Part shown: positions 32,577-45,400 of the stretch, in pieces
Layout of the letters: each line of letters starts with the position of its first letter
Numbering within the stretch: the stretch's first letter is position 1
Origin: Plumapathes pennacea
Lineage: Eukaryota > Cnidaria > Anthozoa > Antipatharia > Myriopathidae
DNA: 64,000 bases
Reading direction: 5' to 3'
Assembly: GCA_964036295.1 (NCBI GenBank)
Contig: OZ038463.1
Span: forward strand, 29,623,069 to 29,687,068
The notes under the pieces: model-generated
What the model was told of the DNA's origin: nothing
Seen by the model: only the letters and a program-made list of their open reading frames with translations
Database searches by the model: none
Position numbers and translations under genes: made by a program

Positions 32577-35500
32577 ACTAGGGTTTACATAACTTTTTGC
32601 GTTATTTACACAGTATGTAAGAGTATAGAATTTTCCAGTGCAAGAGCATAGAAATCAACGATAAGACGATCTTCCTTCGGTCCGTCATCCGTTGGTTTTA
32701 TAAACTGAGTTTTAATAATTCTTCCCAGGTTTACCCGGGACAACATTTTTCCATATAAACGCTCGCTAAAGTTGTCTCGGGTGACCGAACAATTTTTCTC
32801 CGTATAAACGGGGCCTGAACGACCAATCGGTCATTTGGTAAGTGGTCGCTTAAGAGAAGTGGGTGCACGGGAGGTGGTCGCTCAGGGAGGTTCCACAGTA
32901 CTTGTTTGTCATGTGACCATAAAGAAGTTCGCTGGGACTCAAAATTCTCAAGCAAAATTATCTCATTTTGAGCGCGCAGCACGAGGTATGAGTACCTCAT
33001 GCTCCCTTGGCGGGAGCCATTTTAATGAAAGTTCACCATTGTGACTAATTCGACTTTTTGCAGGACTTTTGAGCTGTCTGTCATCAACGGTTTAGAACCT
33101 TTCCTTTGCATGTTCTATTGTTAATTATTTCACGTTTATTTGTTGCATTTCTTATATCAGCTTACATTAATTCATATGTACATCACAAATTCAACTTCTG
33201 GCGCTACGCCTTCTCTTCCTCACTTGGCCGGCACTATCAAGCATTTACGCGGTTTTTATATAAACTATATGCCGGTTCTACTAGGGTGTTTAGCTTAGTT
33301 TAACGACTTTACTGCGTCGCCGGAGAAATTCCTCTGCTCTTTGCGAAAAGCATGTGAGGTATTTTAAATTCCTCATATTGGGTAAGTGCGAATTGAGAGA
33401 CTAAATCACTGGCGCGTGCTAGCCATGCATCTCGGCTAGCTGAACACCAAACTGAATGCCGCCGGGTTAGTGCCTGTAAAGAGCATAGATTCCTTTTGAA
33501 CGCTACCGTATACTACACGGAACCGTTGATGCCCAAGAATAATTACTACAGATAATTAATTAAAATTTATAAGTACTGTGTCTGAGCGATTTTTAGTGCC
33601 TGTGAAGTGCAAAGATTCCTTCTAAACGCTACCGTACTATACAAAACCGCTGTTATTTAGGACTATATACTACAGACAATTAATTACAATTGATCAGTGC
33701 TGTGTAAGGGATTTTTCTTGCTTTTTTTCCATTTAATTTTTTAATTTTTTAATTTTTTTGTTCTATGAGTTTTGCAGTTAAACCCTGGCCAAACGGACTC
33801 ACAGATCAAGCTACGTTTTGGCTTGCGTTAACTTTATGGGTATCGTTTGGCTTTTCCAGTTGGGTCGACGTGAGTTCCTTGACTTTGATTGAGCTCAAAA
33901 TTTTGCACCCAACTCAACAAACGTTTTTCATCGTTAAGGCCACCCAACCCATGTCAAGCGAAGTCAACGCAAGCTGATCGCATCAGCGTTCAAATTATTT
34001 TCTTGCAACTTGCACCAGACTTGCGAGCGGACACCCTAGTCCTATCGCAAGTCCTACGCAAGTTCTGAATTTGGAAGCCTGAATTGACTTAGATCGACGT
34101 CCGATTCCGTTTTGTCAAGGTTTTACGAGTGGCTTCTCTGTCTCATTTCACGAACAAAAGTCCCTGACGGTTTAGATACAGACCCTTGCTTTCACACGGA
34201 TATCCATACAGGATGCGTTTGTCATCTGTTGAATTGAAAGAAATTTAGATCTCACTCCACTATTCCCATCGCTTTTCATTGAAGCCAACTTCTACGCGTG
34301 CAGAGCATGATGGGAGCCTTGTGTGCGACGTTTGTCCATTTCGGATGAAAATTTGTTGTGTTATAAATGACGCAAATGAAATGAAAATAATAATAATGAT
34401 AATAATAATAATAATAAAAGCAAAACAAAACAAGAAACAGTGACGCCGCCTTCGTGAGCAAAGGCCACAAATCGTAAAAATAGAACTTCAAACGCGAATG
34501 CACCCAAAGACAAGAACATTTTAGCAAATAATGGGCTGGCAGCACACGAATGCTTCTAGTGTTATTGGGTAAAACAAGCATATTGATTGGTGTAGAGCCG
34601 TAGTAATAAGTCACTGGGTGGAAGAGGGAGGAAGCATTGTGCCAGTGTGATCAGACTTACTATAATGAGAGGAGATCCATGCAGTTCCGCCGCACTCGTG
34701 ATTGTCATGGCCATCAAACACTAGTGGCGGACAAAGAAACAGCAAATGAATTAAACATTGGAATTGATCTATCCCTGTTAAGTAAGCAATACATGAGCAA
34801 GCTTAACCGTCATAAACAAGACACTAAGGCTGTGATGACGCTTCCGCTAAAACTAGGATCAGTATGGGTGAATGTTCGTTAAATTTTTGTAGTTTTGCCT
34901 CACGTGGAAGCAAGCAAGCATGTGCTAGAGAAGTTAAATAAAGGCGCGTTTCTGGCATAGGTTTGGCCAAGACCCAATTCTACCGTCGTATTTACTTAAT
35001 TTTAAGCATAAGTGAATGTGCCACCACCCACGCCCTCTGGATAACAAAATTTGTAAAATGGGGTCCAGAGCACGGATGTATCGATTCTGTTCTTAAAGTT
35101 AAAAATACAATACAAAAAAAAAGGTCCTGAAAATGTGTTCAGTTTGTTTTATACTTAATTTTTAAAGTGAGGGAATGGGAATTGAGCATCCTGTGCGATC
35201 CTTGGGCAGCAGTCAAAGGGCACGCGTGCATGAACAAACTCTTTAGCTAGGTAGTAAAACTTAACAAAGTGTTCGTTCGAGAAGAAAGTTCCAACATTTG
35301 TGAAGCCGTATTTACTCAGGTGAATGCCAAATTCGTGTTCATAAAAAACTTAAATGTGTTAACATTTAAAACACATTTCTTAACCAAACACAGCACAATA
35401 CTAGTCATTTTCCAGTAGGGCTCCATTTCCAAATCCTTTTAATATTGCCATATTATTTTTCGTCCTCTTTTGTTTGTTTTCTTTCTTCAGCAACATAGTA

Positions 35501-35952
35501 TGACCAAATGCAATAGGTTTGTATACCTGAATGACAACCGCGATATATTTTATATCCGAGCTGAGTTCCTTTGCAATTTGACTCCCACGCATAAGGATGC
35601 GAGTACGAAATGATGATGCGAGGACAGCTGAGGACAGAAGACATAAATCGTTTATGCAGAAGACAAGGATCACTTTATACAAATCTCTACTGAATCCTTG
35701 GCAGTTTGGCAAAAAAGTTCTAGCGTTATGCTAATTACCATAATGCCCGAAATCTGGGCCGCTAATGGGTTCAGCAGCAAAAGTTGATGGAATTTTTGTA
35801 GATTATTTTATCTTTTGTTTAGAAAATATCTTTACGACCGCCAGCCGAAAATCCTTTTGGGATCTCTTGGTTGACGGCTAAATTGATCGATTCAATATTC
35901 TTGATTCTAACATTGTTACCGTCATCTAACGAAAGTTATTATTTAAACTTAC

Positions 35953-36347
35953 GATAGGTATATATAGTACGTATTCCTTATAAGGCACAACCGGACGAGC
36001 AAATACATTGCCCTGATGAGGAAATACATTGCCTCATGAGCAAATTACGGCCCAACCCTGATCATAACCCTAATCCTAACCCTAAACCTAACCCTAACTC
36101 TAACCCTAACCCTAACCCCAACCTTAAATCTAAGTCTAAACTATAATCCAAACACTGTTTATCCAGTTGCAAAGTTACGGCTAATTATTATTCAATGTCA
36201 CGAATTTGCTCGTGCGCCACGTATTTACGGCTAATTATTATTCAAGGTTGCGTATTTGCTCGTTGGGGCAATGTATTTGCTCATCAGGGCCAGGTATTTG
36301 CTCGTCCGGTTGTTCCATATATGGAATACGTACTATAACTACAGATG
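35953..36347. mobile_element. Foldback element at the exon-5 donor of A'
   Basis: Same insertion as 8566-10269, bounded by 'aaacttac' (gtaagttt in reverse complement) at 35945-35952 and 36348-36355. It is only 395 bp because the RecQ element is absent and about 95 bp of the interior is missing. Confidence 0.85.
36055..36127 (-). repeat. Interstitial telomere-like (CCCTAA)n tract
   Basis: Counterpart of 10006-10077, with about ten partly degenerate CCCTAA units in the core of the foldback element. Confidence 0.9.
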
Positions 36348-36610
36348 AAACTTACGTTCCATAAGTGCATGAAGAGTCAAAGTCACTTAAGCCACTGGGA
36401 ATCTGAGTGTGGAATATAAAGACAGGGACTCAATTAGACAAATATATTTTGTTTTCATAGTTAGAGATGATAGCGAGGCTTTAAAAGAGGACGAGAGACC
36501 AAAACATATAACAATGGACGAATAAGCACTAGCTTGTATAAATATAAAAGACCCACAACTCAAGTGTTTACTTCAAGAGTTCTTTTCCAACGTTCCAATT
36601 TCGTCTATTT

Positions 36611-37500
36611 AACAATTTAGATTATGAGCTCAAAATTTCTATGAGGTGATAGTTGATGAGGGCGAAGCCCAAATTAACTATCACCTCATAGAAATTTCGA
36701 GCTCATAATCTAATTAAGTAAAAATCAACTAGTTTTCGTTCATATAAACACAAAACAATCTGAAAATCTGACTCTTTTGCGTGTTTTATTAATTTATTCA
36801 TCGCCGTGACAACTTTAAGCACGGCACCAAAACTGTCGAGGACACCTGCAACACTTCATTCATCGCTCTTGGCAAACTTTGAATTGTTTTGGCGAAAACA
36901 AGTGCCCGGGTAAATCATTTAGAACCATGAACACAAATCTGGACTGCAGTTAAAGATGTTTCACGTAGTTGCTGACGTTAGAAAAAGTAAAATCACTAAA
37001 GGTTAACAAATCAAATCGCACAACCTCCTAACTCGAATCGCTTTCAAACGGAAACCTCTAAACTCTTGTCATTTTGCCGCTGTGAAGCCTATAAAACCTT
37101 CAGATAGCTGTTTAGTTTGCCCTTGGACTGTTACACTATAAACTGTAATGGTTTGTAAACAAGTGTGAAAACCACAACTTGCGAGAAAATTCAGTTTGTT
37201 GTTTTGAATTCGCGCCCATAAATTGTGCATGGAAATTCTCAATTTACCACTTCGTTTCTCATCTTCTAACCGTTGAGAATCTTCGCTTTATATCTCGTAG
37301 CACAATTAGGTTTCTCCGGAATTGCATTCGTTTGTGAATTTTGTGAATTCCTTTCAGAAACGTTGCGAAAACTTTGCGAAAACCGGCCAAGTGAAAACCG
37401 GATTTTCGCTACTCGCCGTCTATCGGCTGATAGACATCGAGTAGCGTAGCCAATCAGATTGCAGGATTAGCATTAGACCACTAGTTGATTTTTACTAAAA
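36611..37500. mobile_element. A' copies of the hairpin and the 16-bp-TIR MITE
   Basis: The hairpin lies at 36611-36716 (apex 'gggcgaagccc'), and the MITE at about 36717-37500 ends in 'gtaaaaatcaactagt' and 'actagttgatttttac'. Same content as 5981-6870 in reverse complement. Confidence 0.7.
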
Positions 37501-39924
37501 TTTCCTAACTTATACAAATTATTTTGGCTACAGAGCATTATAAATTCAGTTTTTTTCTCAGGGCAATGAGCTTCACTGACAGGTTTTTTCCACATGCCAG
37601 GAGCCATTAGTGATGGATAACACTGCTATATGGATAAAAGGAGGAAAAGGCGTTTTGGGTAATATCGCAAATCATTCAAATACCCTCGGAGCTGCTCAGC
37701 TGAGAGATTGGATAGGTTTTGATGTTGATCGATTGTGATGTTTGGTGCATTACAATGATGTTCAATCCCAACAGATTATAGTTATGATGCTTAACTGCTA
37801 ATATTTATTGCAGGAGAACTACAATTTTAACTACATTTCATGCCAAGTGTCTACGGGTTGTTCACACGAGTAGAGTTAGGGTTAGGCGACTTTACCAAAA
37901 GAGCATTCTAGTTTTACAGGCTGTTTCACAGAGCATTATAATGTCCCAGGTTTTTCAGTCACATGGTTTCCACATGACAGGAGCAGTTAAGTGATGGATT
38001 GAGGAGGGGGTGTGGATCATTCAAATACCCTCGGTGCTGGGTTTGTGCTGTATAACCGCGATGTTTGGTGCATTACAACGATGTTACTCCCCCGCCACCA
38101 TATATAGTTCTAATTTACAACCATGCTATCTAGTATTGCAGAACGGAACTTCAGCTTGAACTTCATTTCCTAAGTGTCTATACGTTACCCTGTAAAAGAC
38201 AGTGTTCACTGGGCTTGTGGTCAAATCATCCACTCTGAACGTTCCTTAAAATGAATGTAAACAATTTGCAGGCGTTATTATAACGAATATCAGCAGCACT
38301 ACTACTTTGGATGCTTCTCGGATAAAAAGGAATTGTATACTGTTGCAAAGGTATTGGACTGCAGAATGTAGATCTGATGATATCTTTTTAAAGAAGAATG
38401 TGTTTTAGGTTAATTTAAAAATTGACTGTTTCGGAAACGGGAAATAAGAACATATCCGAATTATTCAATAAATTTAACTAAAATACCGTGTCAATGATTT
38501 TTCATCTCTTTTAAGGATTTAATATCCTTGTAAAGTGGAGGGAGCGTTTTGCGGTTCTTTTCTAAAACTGTTTGATAAGACAGAACAAAAAACAAAACAA
38601 AAAATTGCTGAGGGACACACCTTCGGTCACTCCAATTTCCTGAATATCGTCATCAGACAACTTCCGGCTGGGAATGGTGACGTTGTTGAATGGCACACAC
38701 AGGACAGAGTTGAAACAGTTGTGTTGTGCTCGCTGGAGATGATCATTGTTACTTGAACTGATGCTGGCCACCAAGGTCCACCCACCACCTGAACAAAAAA
38801 AGAGCGTTATTTATCTCTCAACTCTACGACACCTTAATTTATAGTTCTACTTCAAGGTCTCGATAAAGGTTCGCACGTCCCTCAACTAAGTGGGGTATTC
38901 TCAAAAAAAAGTCATTCCAACGTTGCTATTTAAGGTATATACATATATATCGTTATCTGAAGAATGCAGATCTACTAATATGTTTTTCATACACGTTAAG
39001 TATAGAGTGTGATCTAGATCAGATTGATGAAAGATTTTCGCGAAAAAGTAGGTCGTTCGGGAACTAGAACTTTTGAGCGGTTTGGTCGATATCGCTCAAA
39101 TTTTCGTGAGGTGTAGAAGACGAAATTATGTCAAATACAGTTTCAGCGATTTTCGATGTATTGTTTTGTTCCTGTTTTATTATGCAGTTTGTTTATAAAA
39201 AACGGGTCCCGAAACACTCTCTCCACTTTAAAGGGAGTATAAAATCCTTAAAATAAAACGGATCAATATTCGCTGACACGGTTTAGTCAACTTCGTTGAG
39301 CATCAGAAATAAGTTGTTTTAGCATTTTCGAATAAAACCTACAAAAGTTTTGATTCCTGTTTCCGAAACAGTCAATTTTCAACTTCGATGTACCTAAAAA
39401 CGATAACATCAGACCTTTATTCTGCAGTCTACGACCTTTACAACGATATATATACGTGTATATACGTTAAATTTTAACGCCAGAATGATTTTTTTCGAGA
39501 CCGTAAAGTTCGGCTTTTGAACCAAAACACAAATTGACTGATATAAATTTTTTACCAACTCCGTAAATCGCAATAAAAATTTAATGTACTGTTAAACTTA
39601 ATAATTCAACATGTAAAATGCTGCAAATGCGGCGTCGAAGGAGCCTATGATATTCAAGTGCTGTTAAGGTCTGGGTAAAGGCTGTTGAGTCAAAAATAAA
39701 GCAATCCTCAAACACTCTTCTTCCGTTCGAATGTATGTAAAGAGAAGTATTACGATGTAGAACTTTCCACATTCGTTAGCATCGGCAGGAAATCAGCTGT
39801 ATTCCTCGTTGCCAAGGACACTATTTCGTCTCGTAATGTCAGCGGTTATTGTGGCCCTTGCGTGTTTACGCGCGAGAAGTTCCCACTTTCCTCGATTCCA
39901 CGTGAATGTGACATCCGTACTGAT

Positions 39925-39975
39925 CGCACACTGCACCCGCGCCCCAAGGCGGGAAAATACGAAGATGGCGGGAGG
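39925..39975 (+). promoter_or_regulatory. Promoter-like start region of the 121-aa gene
   Basis: Locally GC-rich ('ctgcacccgcgccccaaggc'), with an E2F-like 'ggcgggaaaa' followed within a few bases by 'aagatggcggg', a YY1-type motif that commonly overlaps the start codon in animal TATA-less promoters. Here it contains the proposed ATG. The motifs are seen; promoter activity is inferred. Confidence 0.45.
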
Positions 39976-41282
39976 TAAGTGAAGTGTTGTTTTTGTTGTG
40001 ATATATTCCATCTTTAAAGATGCATGAAGTATAACAAGCTGTTTTTTTCCCCTCAAAACACAGCTAAAGAACTATACATGGCAAAGTTCAAGGCCATTGT
40101 TAAAGAGAAAACGTAAGTACGGTACCCTACCGATACTCGTTATTTACAGTCAAACACACCGCAATACTTGAGTTCAGAATCTCACCGTACCTTGTTGAAT
40201 CTTTGTAGAGGAGAAGAGGTCCCAAAAGCCCTGTCAACGCTGTTGACAGGGGCAAAAGAGAAAGGTTCGGTAGGTGACTGTCGCGCATCTGACTCAGATG
40301 CGCGACAGTTCATCTACCGAACCTTGTTCGGGTTTCTGTCGGTGAGTGTTCACATTTTCTGTTCTTCTGCTCGAGACAATATTCATGGCAGTGGATATAG
40401 CTTTTAACACTGTGATGTCTATGAAACATGAACTGTGATTGCGAGCGAGCCAAGGTTTTATGGAATCTTTTAATTTATCGGCGTCAAAAATATTGTCGCG
40501 GACATCTCTTGCCGCCAAAATAGTTCAAATTGCGACTGGCTCAGTGCTTTTGCATGCGCTATTACTTTCGCTAAGCGTATACATGTGCAGACCAGTGAAT
40601 CTGTATAACTTGTATGTGAACGGTGGCGGAACGTAGTCAGACTGCTCAGGTGGTCATTTCTTGTCTCACAATTCGGCTTGCAAATGAGAAGTTTTCAGTA
40701 ATTTGATGGAGCCCAAGTTCTCGATAAAGTTTTATTATTTTTATTACCCTAACCCTAATCTTAAACTTTCACATGTGAAGATGTTAATATTTAGAACTAG
40801 AGAAATTCTGGTATTTCATCGATATCTATGTAGGAGTAAACTCTTAGACGATGCGACATTTCGACAGAAAGCTGACGCGAACAAACGGAAATGCGTCACG
40901 ATAAAATGTCATGATAAATTTTACCAGTATGTTCTAGGCAAGAGCATTATGGGCTGCCGGTTCTAGGCTAATAGTACGAGTCTAACATACTGTCTAACTT
41001 CTTCTTTAGCGGGAGAGAGGAGTGGGACGGGGTGCATCCCTGATATACCCCCAGGAAGTTCTTGACGTCATCAGGGGAATCTACCCTGATGGCGTCAAGA
41101 ACTATCCCCCGAAAGCGGGAAAGGTAGGGTTACTTTTTTGTCCACTTTGTGACATTACTTTCTTGTTGACATTTGCATAAAGTTGTATGTCATATACTGA
41201 GTTATGTGCAACTTATTTTCAGAGGAAAAGGTTCCACGAGGTGTCCCTCCCGGAGTTAATCCGGGAGTACAAGAATGTTTGA
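39965..41282 (+). CDS. Candidate five-exon gene, 121 aa, function unknown
   Basis: Exons 39965-39974, 40064-40112, 40209-40341, 41010-41123 and 41223-41282 (stop) all have GT-AG borders. Phases 1, 2, 0, 0 chain without a stop, giving 366 nt. The product begins MAGAKELYMAKFKAIVKEKT, continues EEVPKALSTLLTGAKEKG and DARQFIYRTLFGFLS, then SLIYPQEVLDVIRGIYPDG, and ends KRKRFHEVSLPELIREYKNV. It is basic, soluble-looking, with no signal peptide or membrane segment. I do not recognise the family. Agreement of five exon phases is unlikely by chance, but the first exon is only 10 nt and there is no second copy here to compare. It could be a cellular gene or a gene of a mobile element, and it lies antisense to A' in what was intron 1 to intron 2. 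Confidence 0.5.
40272..40320. repeat. Palindrome inside exon 3 of the 121-aa gene
   Basis: 'actgtcgcgcatctga' and 'tcagatgcgcgacagt' are exact inverted complements separated by a single c, extended by 'ggtag' and 'ctacc' further out. It is translated in the proposed frame as GDCRASDSDARQF. Confidence 0.8.
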
Positions 41283-41809
41283 AATTCTGGTAAGTATAAA
41301 GCCCTGCACAAATGGACCCAACATTACCCAACATTGTTGACAGTTGTTGGCAGTAGTGTGCAAATGGTACCAACAAGTCCTAACAATGTTGGGCAATACG
41401 CTGGTAACAAAATGTATTCTGGAACAACTGATACCGAAGTGACATTTTTGCCATTTTTTTGCTTACAACATGGACACCATTGTATATGGCTATTCCTGCT
41501 CAAATACAGCCAGCAACGTTGGGCTTTGCCTCAGCGATCACGAAACAAAAGAAATGTTGGGACTTGTTGGCTCGAACCTAAAACTTGACTACCATGGCCT
41601 ACAAAAAGGGAAATGTGAAATATTAATACCTGTCTCTTTTTTTGTTTTGTTTTTCAGGCACAAAAAGATTTAATAAAGAGCCCTTTAATACAATTTGGCT
41701 TGAGTGACCCACACCCTTATCCTACACAGTTTCAAAAATGCAGTATCACTTGACAATGTTTCACAAGAAATCTTTGTATAACCTTCAAGCGTTCTAGCAG
41801 TGTTTGACA

Positions 41810-42085
41810 CTATATAGACTTTGTGTTGAGAGGACAATCTCTATGCGAAATTCTTTGATGGTTTGTGGCTCCACACCTGCAAAACTGGTATCTACCACCC
41901 TCTCTGACTGGTCCACCAATCCTTACAACAGCATTCTCAGGGGCTGCTTGTGCAATAGGCAGTTGAGTGTTAGCAACCCTTGCTTGTCCTCTTTGTTCAA
42001 TGAACTGCAGTCTGTCATTCTCATCGATGACATCCTCCCTTTCTCCATATGTGTGCAAAATCTTCTGACGGGCACTGTACCTCTT
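41810..42085 (-). CDS. Terminal exon with CCHC-like zinc knuckle, probably of a mobile-element protein
   Basis: On the minus strand an acceptor-like 'aatgcttag' precedes an open stretch: KRYSARQKILHTYGEREDV, then ENDRLQFIEQRGQARV, ending CRCGATNHQRISHRDCPLN and a stop shortly after. The C-x-C-x4-H-x4-H-x2-C arrangement is a compact zinc knuckle at the C-terminus of the chain. Similar tails occur in cnidarian transposon-related proteins; I cannot name the family. It is convergent with the 121-aa gene, about 530 bp away. Confidence 0.4.
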   Translation of the reverse strand, partial: KRYSARQKILHTYGEREDVIDENDRLQFIEQRGQARVANTQLPIAQAAPENAVVRIGGPVREGGRYQFCRCGATNHQRISHRDCPLNTKSI

Positions 42086-43068
42086 TCTAAGCATTTAAAA
42101 CATGTAAATGTCAGTGAATACCATAGTACCCTGGTTATAAGCCCTGGGCTTTTAAACTTTGAAATGGGTTTTGGGTGGGCTTATAACAAAGGAGATGGGG
42201 GTGGGGACACATAAGCAGTACAATGAAAATGTTTCAAAATAAGCTGACATTCACTTCAGTTCAGACACATGTGATAAACAATTTCAACGGTACAACTAGA
42301 ATACATTTTTTTAACAGGTAGCTTGGCTTATAAGCAAAATTGAGGCTTATAACCAGCTGGATTTTACAGCACTACAAATTGTATGAAAGTACATTTGGCG
42401 CAGTTTTTGCAAAGCAATTACTTTCGACAGTCATGCAAAAACTGCTCCAAACCAGTAATAATAATTTGTCATTGCATGATTGTCAGCCATCATTACACAC
42501 AACTGTGGATTCAAAGGCAAACATTTCAGTCCAAAGGTAGCCGAGACTCGATACTCAACTATAAGATATGTTCAATGCATTTATATACCCGACAAGTTGT
42601 ACACAAAACAAAGAGGTGAAATTTTACTCCAACCTACAAACAGACCAAGTTACATAGTAACGGCGACGAACGCTGACCAAGGTTAATGACGTATTTTCGC
42701 GTTGCCTCAGCACGAAAAATTGCAAAAACTTATGTAATCCCCAGTCTACTAACACTTACCCTTTCCAGTGCCTTTGAACTGTCACAGTAGATGTGTCTGA
42801 GTTTGTCCTGGTAGTCCCGTGGGTGAGTGTATCTGTCGGCATCGTTCAGTTCGCATTTCTTATCGTCCAAGTGGAAGTTCCAGCTCCTGCACTTGAGGTT
42901 GTTGTCGCATATGCTCGTGCAGTGCATTGGGTCTGTTGCTTTTTCTGTTGTTATCACGTGGTTTTTTAGATATTTGCCGTAAACAGACTCTGTTGTTTTG
43001 CACTGCAACGCCATTTCACAAGTTTTTATGAGGAAAGCTAAGAATTGCAAGGATTTAAGGAACTTCAT

Positions 43069-45400
43069 GGTAGTCCTAAAAGAGAAGAAAAGGTATGTCG
43101 TGAAACGTTTTCAAACTTCTTAGTTAAACCCTGATATAAGGCGTTCCGATCGCCTTTATACCATTCATTTCGTTCAGAGATAAATTTATGTTTAGCTAAA
43201 AATAATGGATCATAAGGGATTCCTGAACACCATTGTTTTCTTGCAAGCTAAAACAAAGCAAAATGCACTAACCGAGAACTTAAACACCCAAGAAACTCCA
43301 TTTCATAAAGTACTACAAATACTATACTTAATTCCCCTCGCTTTGATACAGCACTTTCACGAGAGTGTATTTTCTGAAAACATATGCTTCCTGAGCGAAA
43401 TTTCTTTACTTATGAACATGTAGTGGAAATTGGCATTGTCTCAGGTAATTACGTGATTTGGTTATTCTCCGAAGATCAAGAAATCGAGGGTACATCAATT
43501 TTGATCAATAGAATTTTAGACCATTCCAATGCAGTGTAAAACACTACAGCCGAGCTCATACTTCACTTGGTGCCTTAGTACGATTCTTGTTTAGGCAATA
43601 ATGTAAATACACCCTTATTTCAAGTAACCACGCCAGAATTCGAGCACCGTGTAATATGTAAATCTTTGTTCTAGTTCAAATGTCTGCCGAATTTCGACAA
43701 CTGCTTATCCGATTTTTTGTAGGCATTTGTAGTAATACTGTTCCAATTATGTTGATTTTGCAAATCATCCGACTACAATTGTTGTCACTGGCAACTAATC
43801 ATCTGTTTTTACATGACAGGTATCAGATCGCACACGACACTGATGAACATTAAACTCAAAGGCTCCTGTGAGCCAACTCGTGAATGAGAAACGCTATAGA
43901 TCTATCCTCTGTATATAGCATTGGACAATATAGCATTGAAGCCATACAAGTACTGTGATTTTAGCCAACGCTACGGCTCAAAGGTGTTAAAAAGCTTTCT
44001 ATCGATCGAACTGTAAAATCCAGGTGAAGTCCGCAGTTCAAGAACATGTGCCTTGATAATCAAAGGACTCCAAACGTGAAAGATCAGTTTATCGCTTTTG
44101 TAACTCTCAACCTCTGTTTCGAACGTCGAGTATTCTCGGTCGCAAATTGGCCGCCATTTTGCTTGCAAGGCCTGCGCCAGTTTTATTCACTGGTCAATGG
44201 AACCCGGTTCCGCTGAAGTTTACACCCATGGAACGAGCGAGGGATCAAGCGAGCGAGTGAAATTCCCCCGCACTCACAATAACTCGTTCAATGCTTCGCA
44301 TTCACGAATTAAAAATGACACAGCGTCATGATAAGTAACCCTTGCAGAACTAATATTACTTACAAAGAACGTTTTCGATCAAGCGAACGAGTATGGAAAT
44401 GGCCATTTCATATATTGTGTTTTAGTCTACGGGAAAACCAGGGTAATCAGGATTCCCTTAAGGCACTGTTACACTGTTCAATATTCTCAGAAACTTATCT
44501 CACAACGGTTAAAACATTTTCGTTGTATTTTCCTTACAATTTCAGCTGCTTCCTAGCCGCAGTTATAATTATCAACTGTTGCCAAAAATATAGTGTACCC
44601 CACTATACTGAAGTGAGAACGAGGTGACTCGAACTTCTACGTATTCGAGATAAATATTGGTCGAGTTCACGTCTACTGTAAGATTCTAGACGTACAACAA
44701 AACAATCGCCGATATAGCGGTCAAAAAATATTTTGTACAGGGCCATCGGATTGATCAAAAAACTTTTTCTTCAAAGTAGCCTGAGAAGAGGCTCGCAAAA
44801 CTAAGAGCATTTTGTCACCACATCTTATTTTTGTACCTTTTTTTTTTTTTTTTTTTTTGTATCTTTTTTTTTATAAAATTCTGAAACGAAAAGCAATTTA
44901 GAGTACGCATAAGTTCGGCTAAACGTAACAAGATTTTTGTTATCAACTTTTACCTTGCTGCTGATGTTTTCACGGTGTTGAACCCAAAGTCACAGTATGT
45001 TGGTTTAGTGCCAATCAATCAAACTTTATAAAGCGCCCCACAGTTTCGATTTTGCAGGTGTTTTTCTGACAGAATTGAAACTGCATACATTAGATATACA
45101 AAGTTTAACTACTTCTTGACCCCAGTTAATTTTATCAACTTTTACCTTGCTGCTGTCGTTTCCACGGTGTGTAACCCGAAGTCTCCCCACAGTATTTTGG
45201 TTTACTGCCAAACGACCAAACGTTACAAAGCGCCTGTGGTCAATACTACAGCTTCGACTGAATGTATTAGAATGGACTTTGTATAATCCCATCTTGTATG
45301 CTAATGAGTTCCACTAAATTCTAATGAAATGTGTGCACAGAAAAACAACTATAGTAATAATAATAAAACATTCTAAATCAAGGGAAGAGAAGAGGTACAA
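43069..45400 (-). other. Upstream region of A', no gene recognised
   Basis: The stretch 43080-43700 matches the reverse complement of 18290-18895 upstream of B. The stretch 44340-44460 and the two copies at 44945-45040 and 45125-45240 match the blocks upstream of A and B. A poly(T) tract of about 40 nt interrupts at 44840-44873. No coding exon is supported. Confidence 0.5.

Larger units (their letters stand above)
39668..42475. other. Foreign segment replacing exon 2 of A'
   Basis: Homology with arm A is lost at about 42475 (A position about 3205) and returns at 39667 (A position about 3763). So 558 bp of A, exon 2 included, are replaced by about 2.8 kb. The segment contains a candidate five-exon gene (39965-41282) and a zinc-knuckle exon (41810-42085). 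No terminal inverted repeats or target duplication are evident at the two junctions. Confidence 0.75.
34143..43068 (-). pseudogene. Gene A': PAN + fibrinogen-related gene lacking exon 2
   Basis: Exons in transcription order: 1, 42760-43068; 3, 38621-38788; 4, 38189-38244; 5, 36356-36402; 6, 35527-35627; 7, 34661-34720; 8, 34143-34225. All have intact splice sites and phases like gene A. Exon 2, which would encode SCADMKQ...YCDMDKYG, is missing: intron 1 sequence stops at about 42475 and homology resumes at 39667, inside intron 2. Joining exon 1 (phase 0) to exon 3 (needs phase 1) shifts the frame, so no full protein can form. Exon 1 itself is intact, with a signal peptide and six PAN cysteines. 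Changes against A include Pro to Arg and Ala to Ser around GCH in exon 6 and TRWH to TAWI in exon 7. Confidence 0.7.
32577..43070. repeat. Inverted repeat arm A' (partner 2600-13650)
   Basis: The reverse complement of this arm follows arm A throughout, ending at 'aaccctagtt' (32577) where both arms leave homology. Relative to A it lacks the hAT-like and RecQ elements and has a 2.8-kb replacement between about 39668 and 42475. Small substitutions occur every few tens of bases. Confidence 0.85.
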
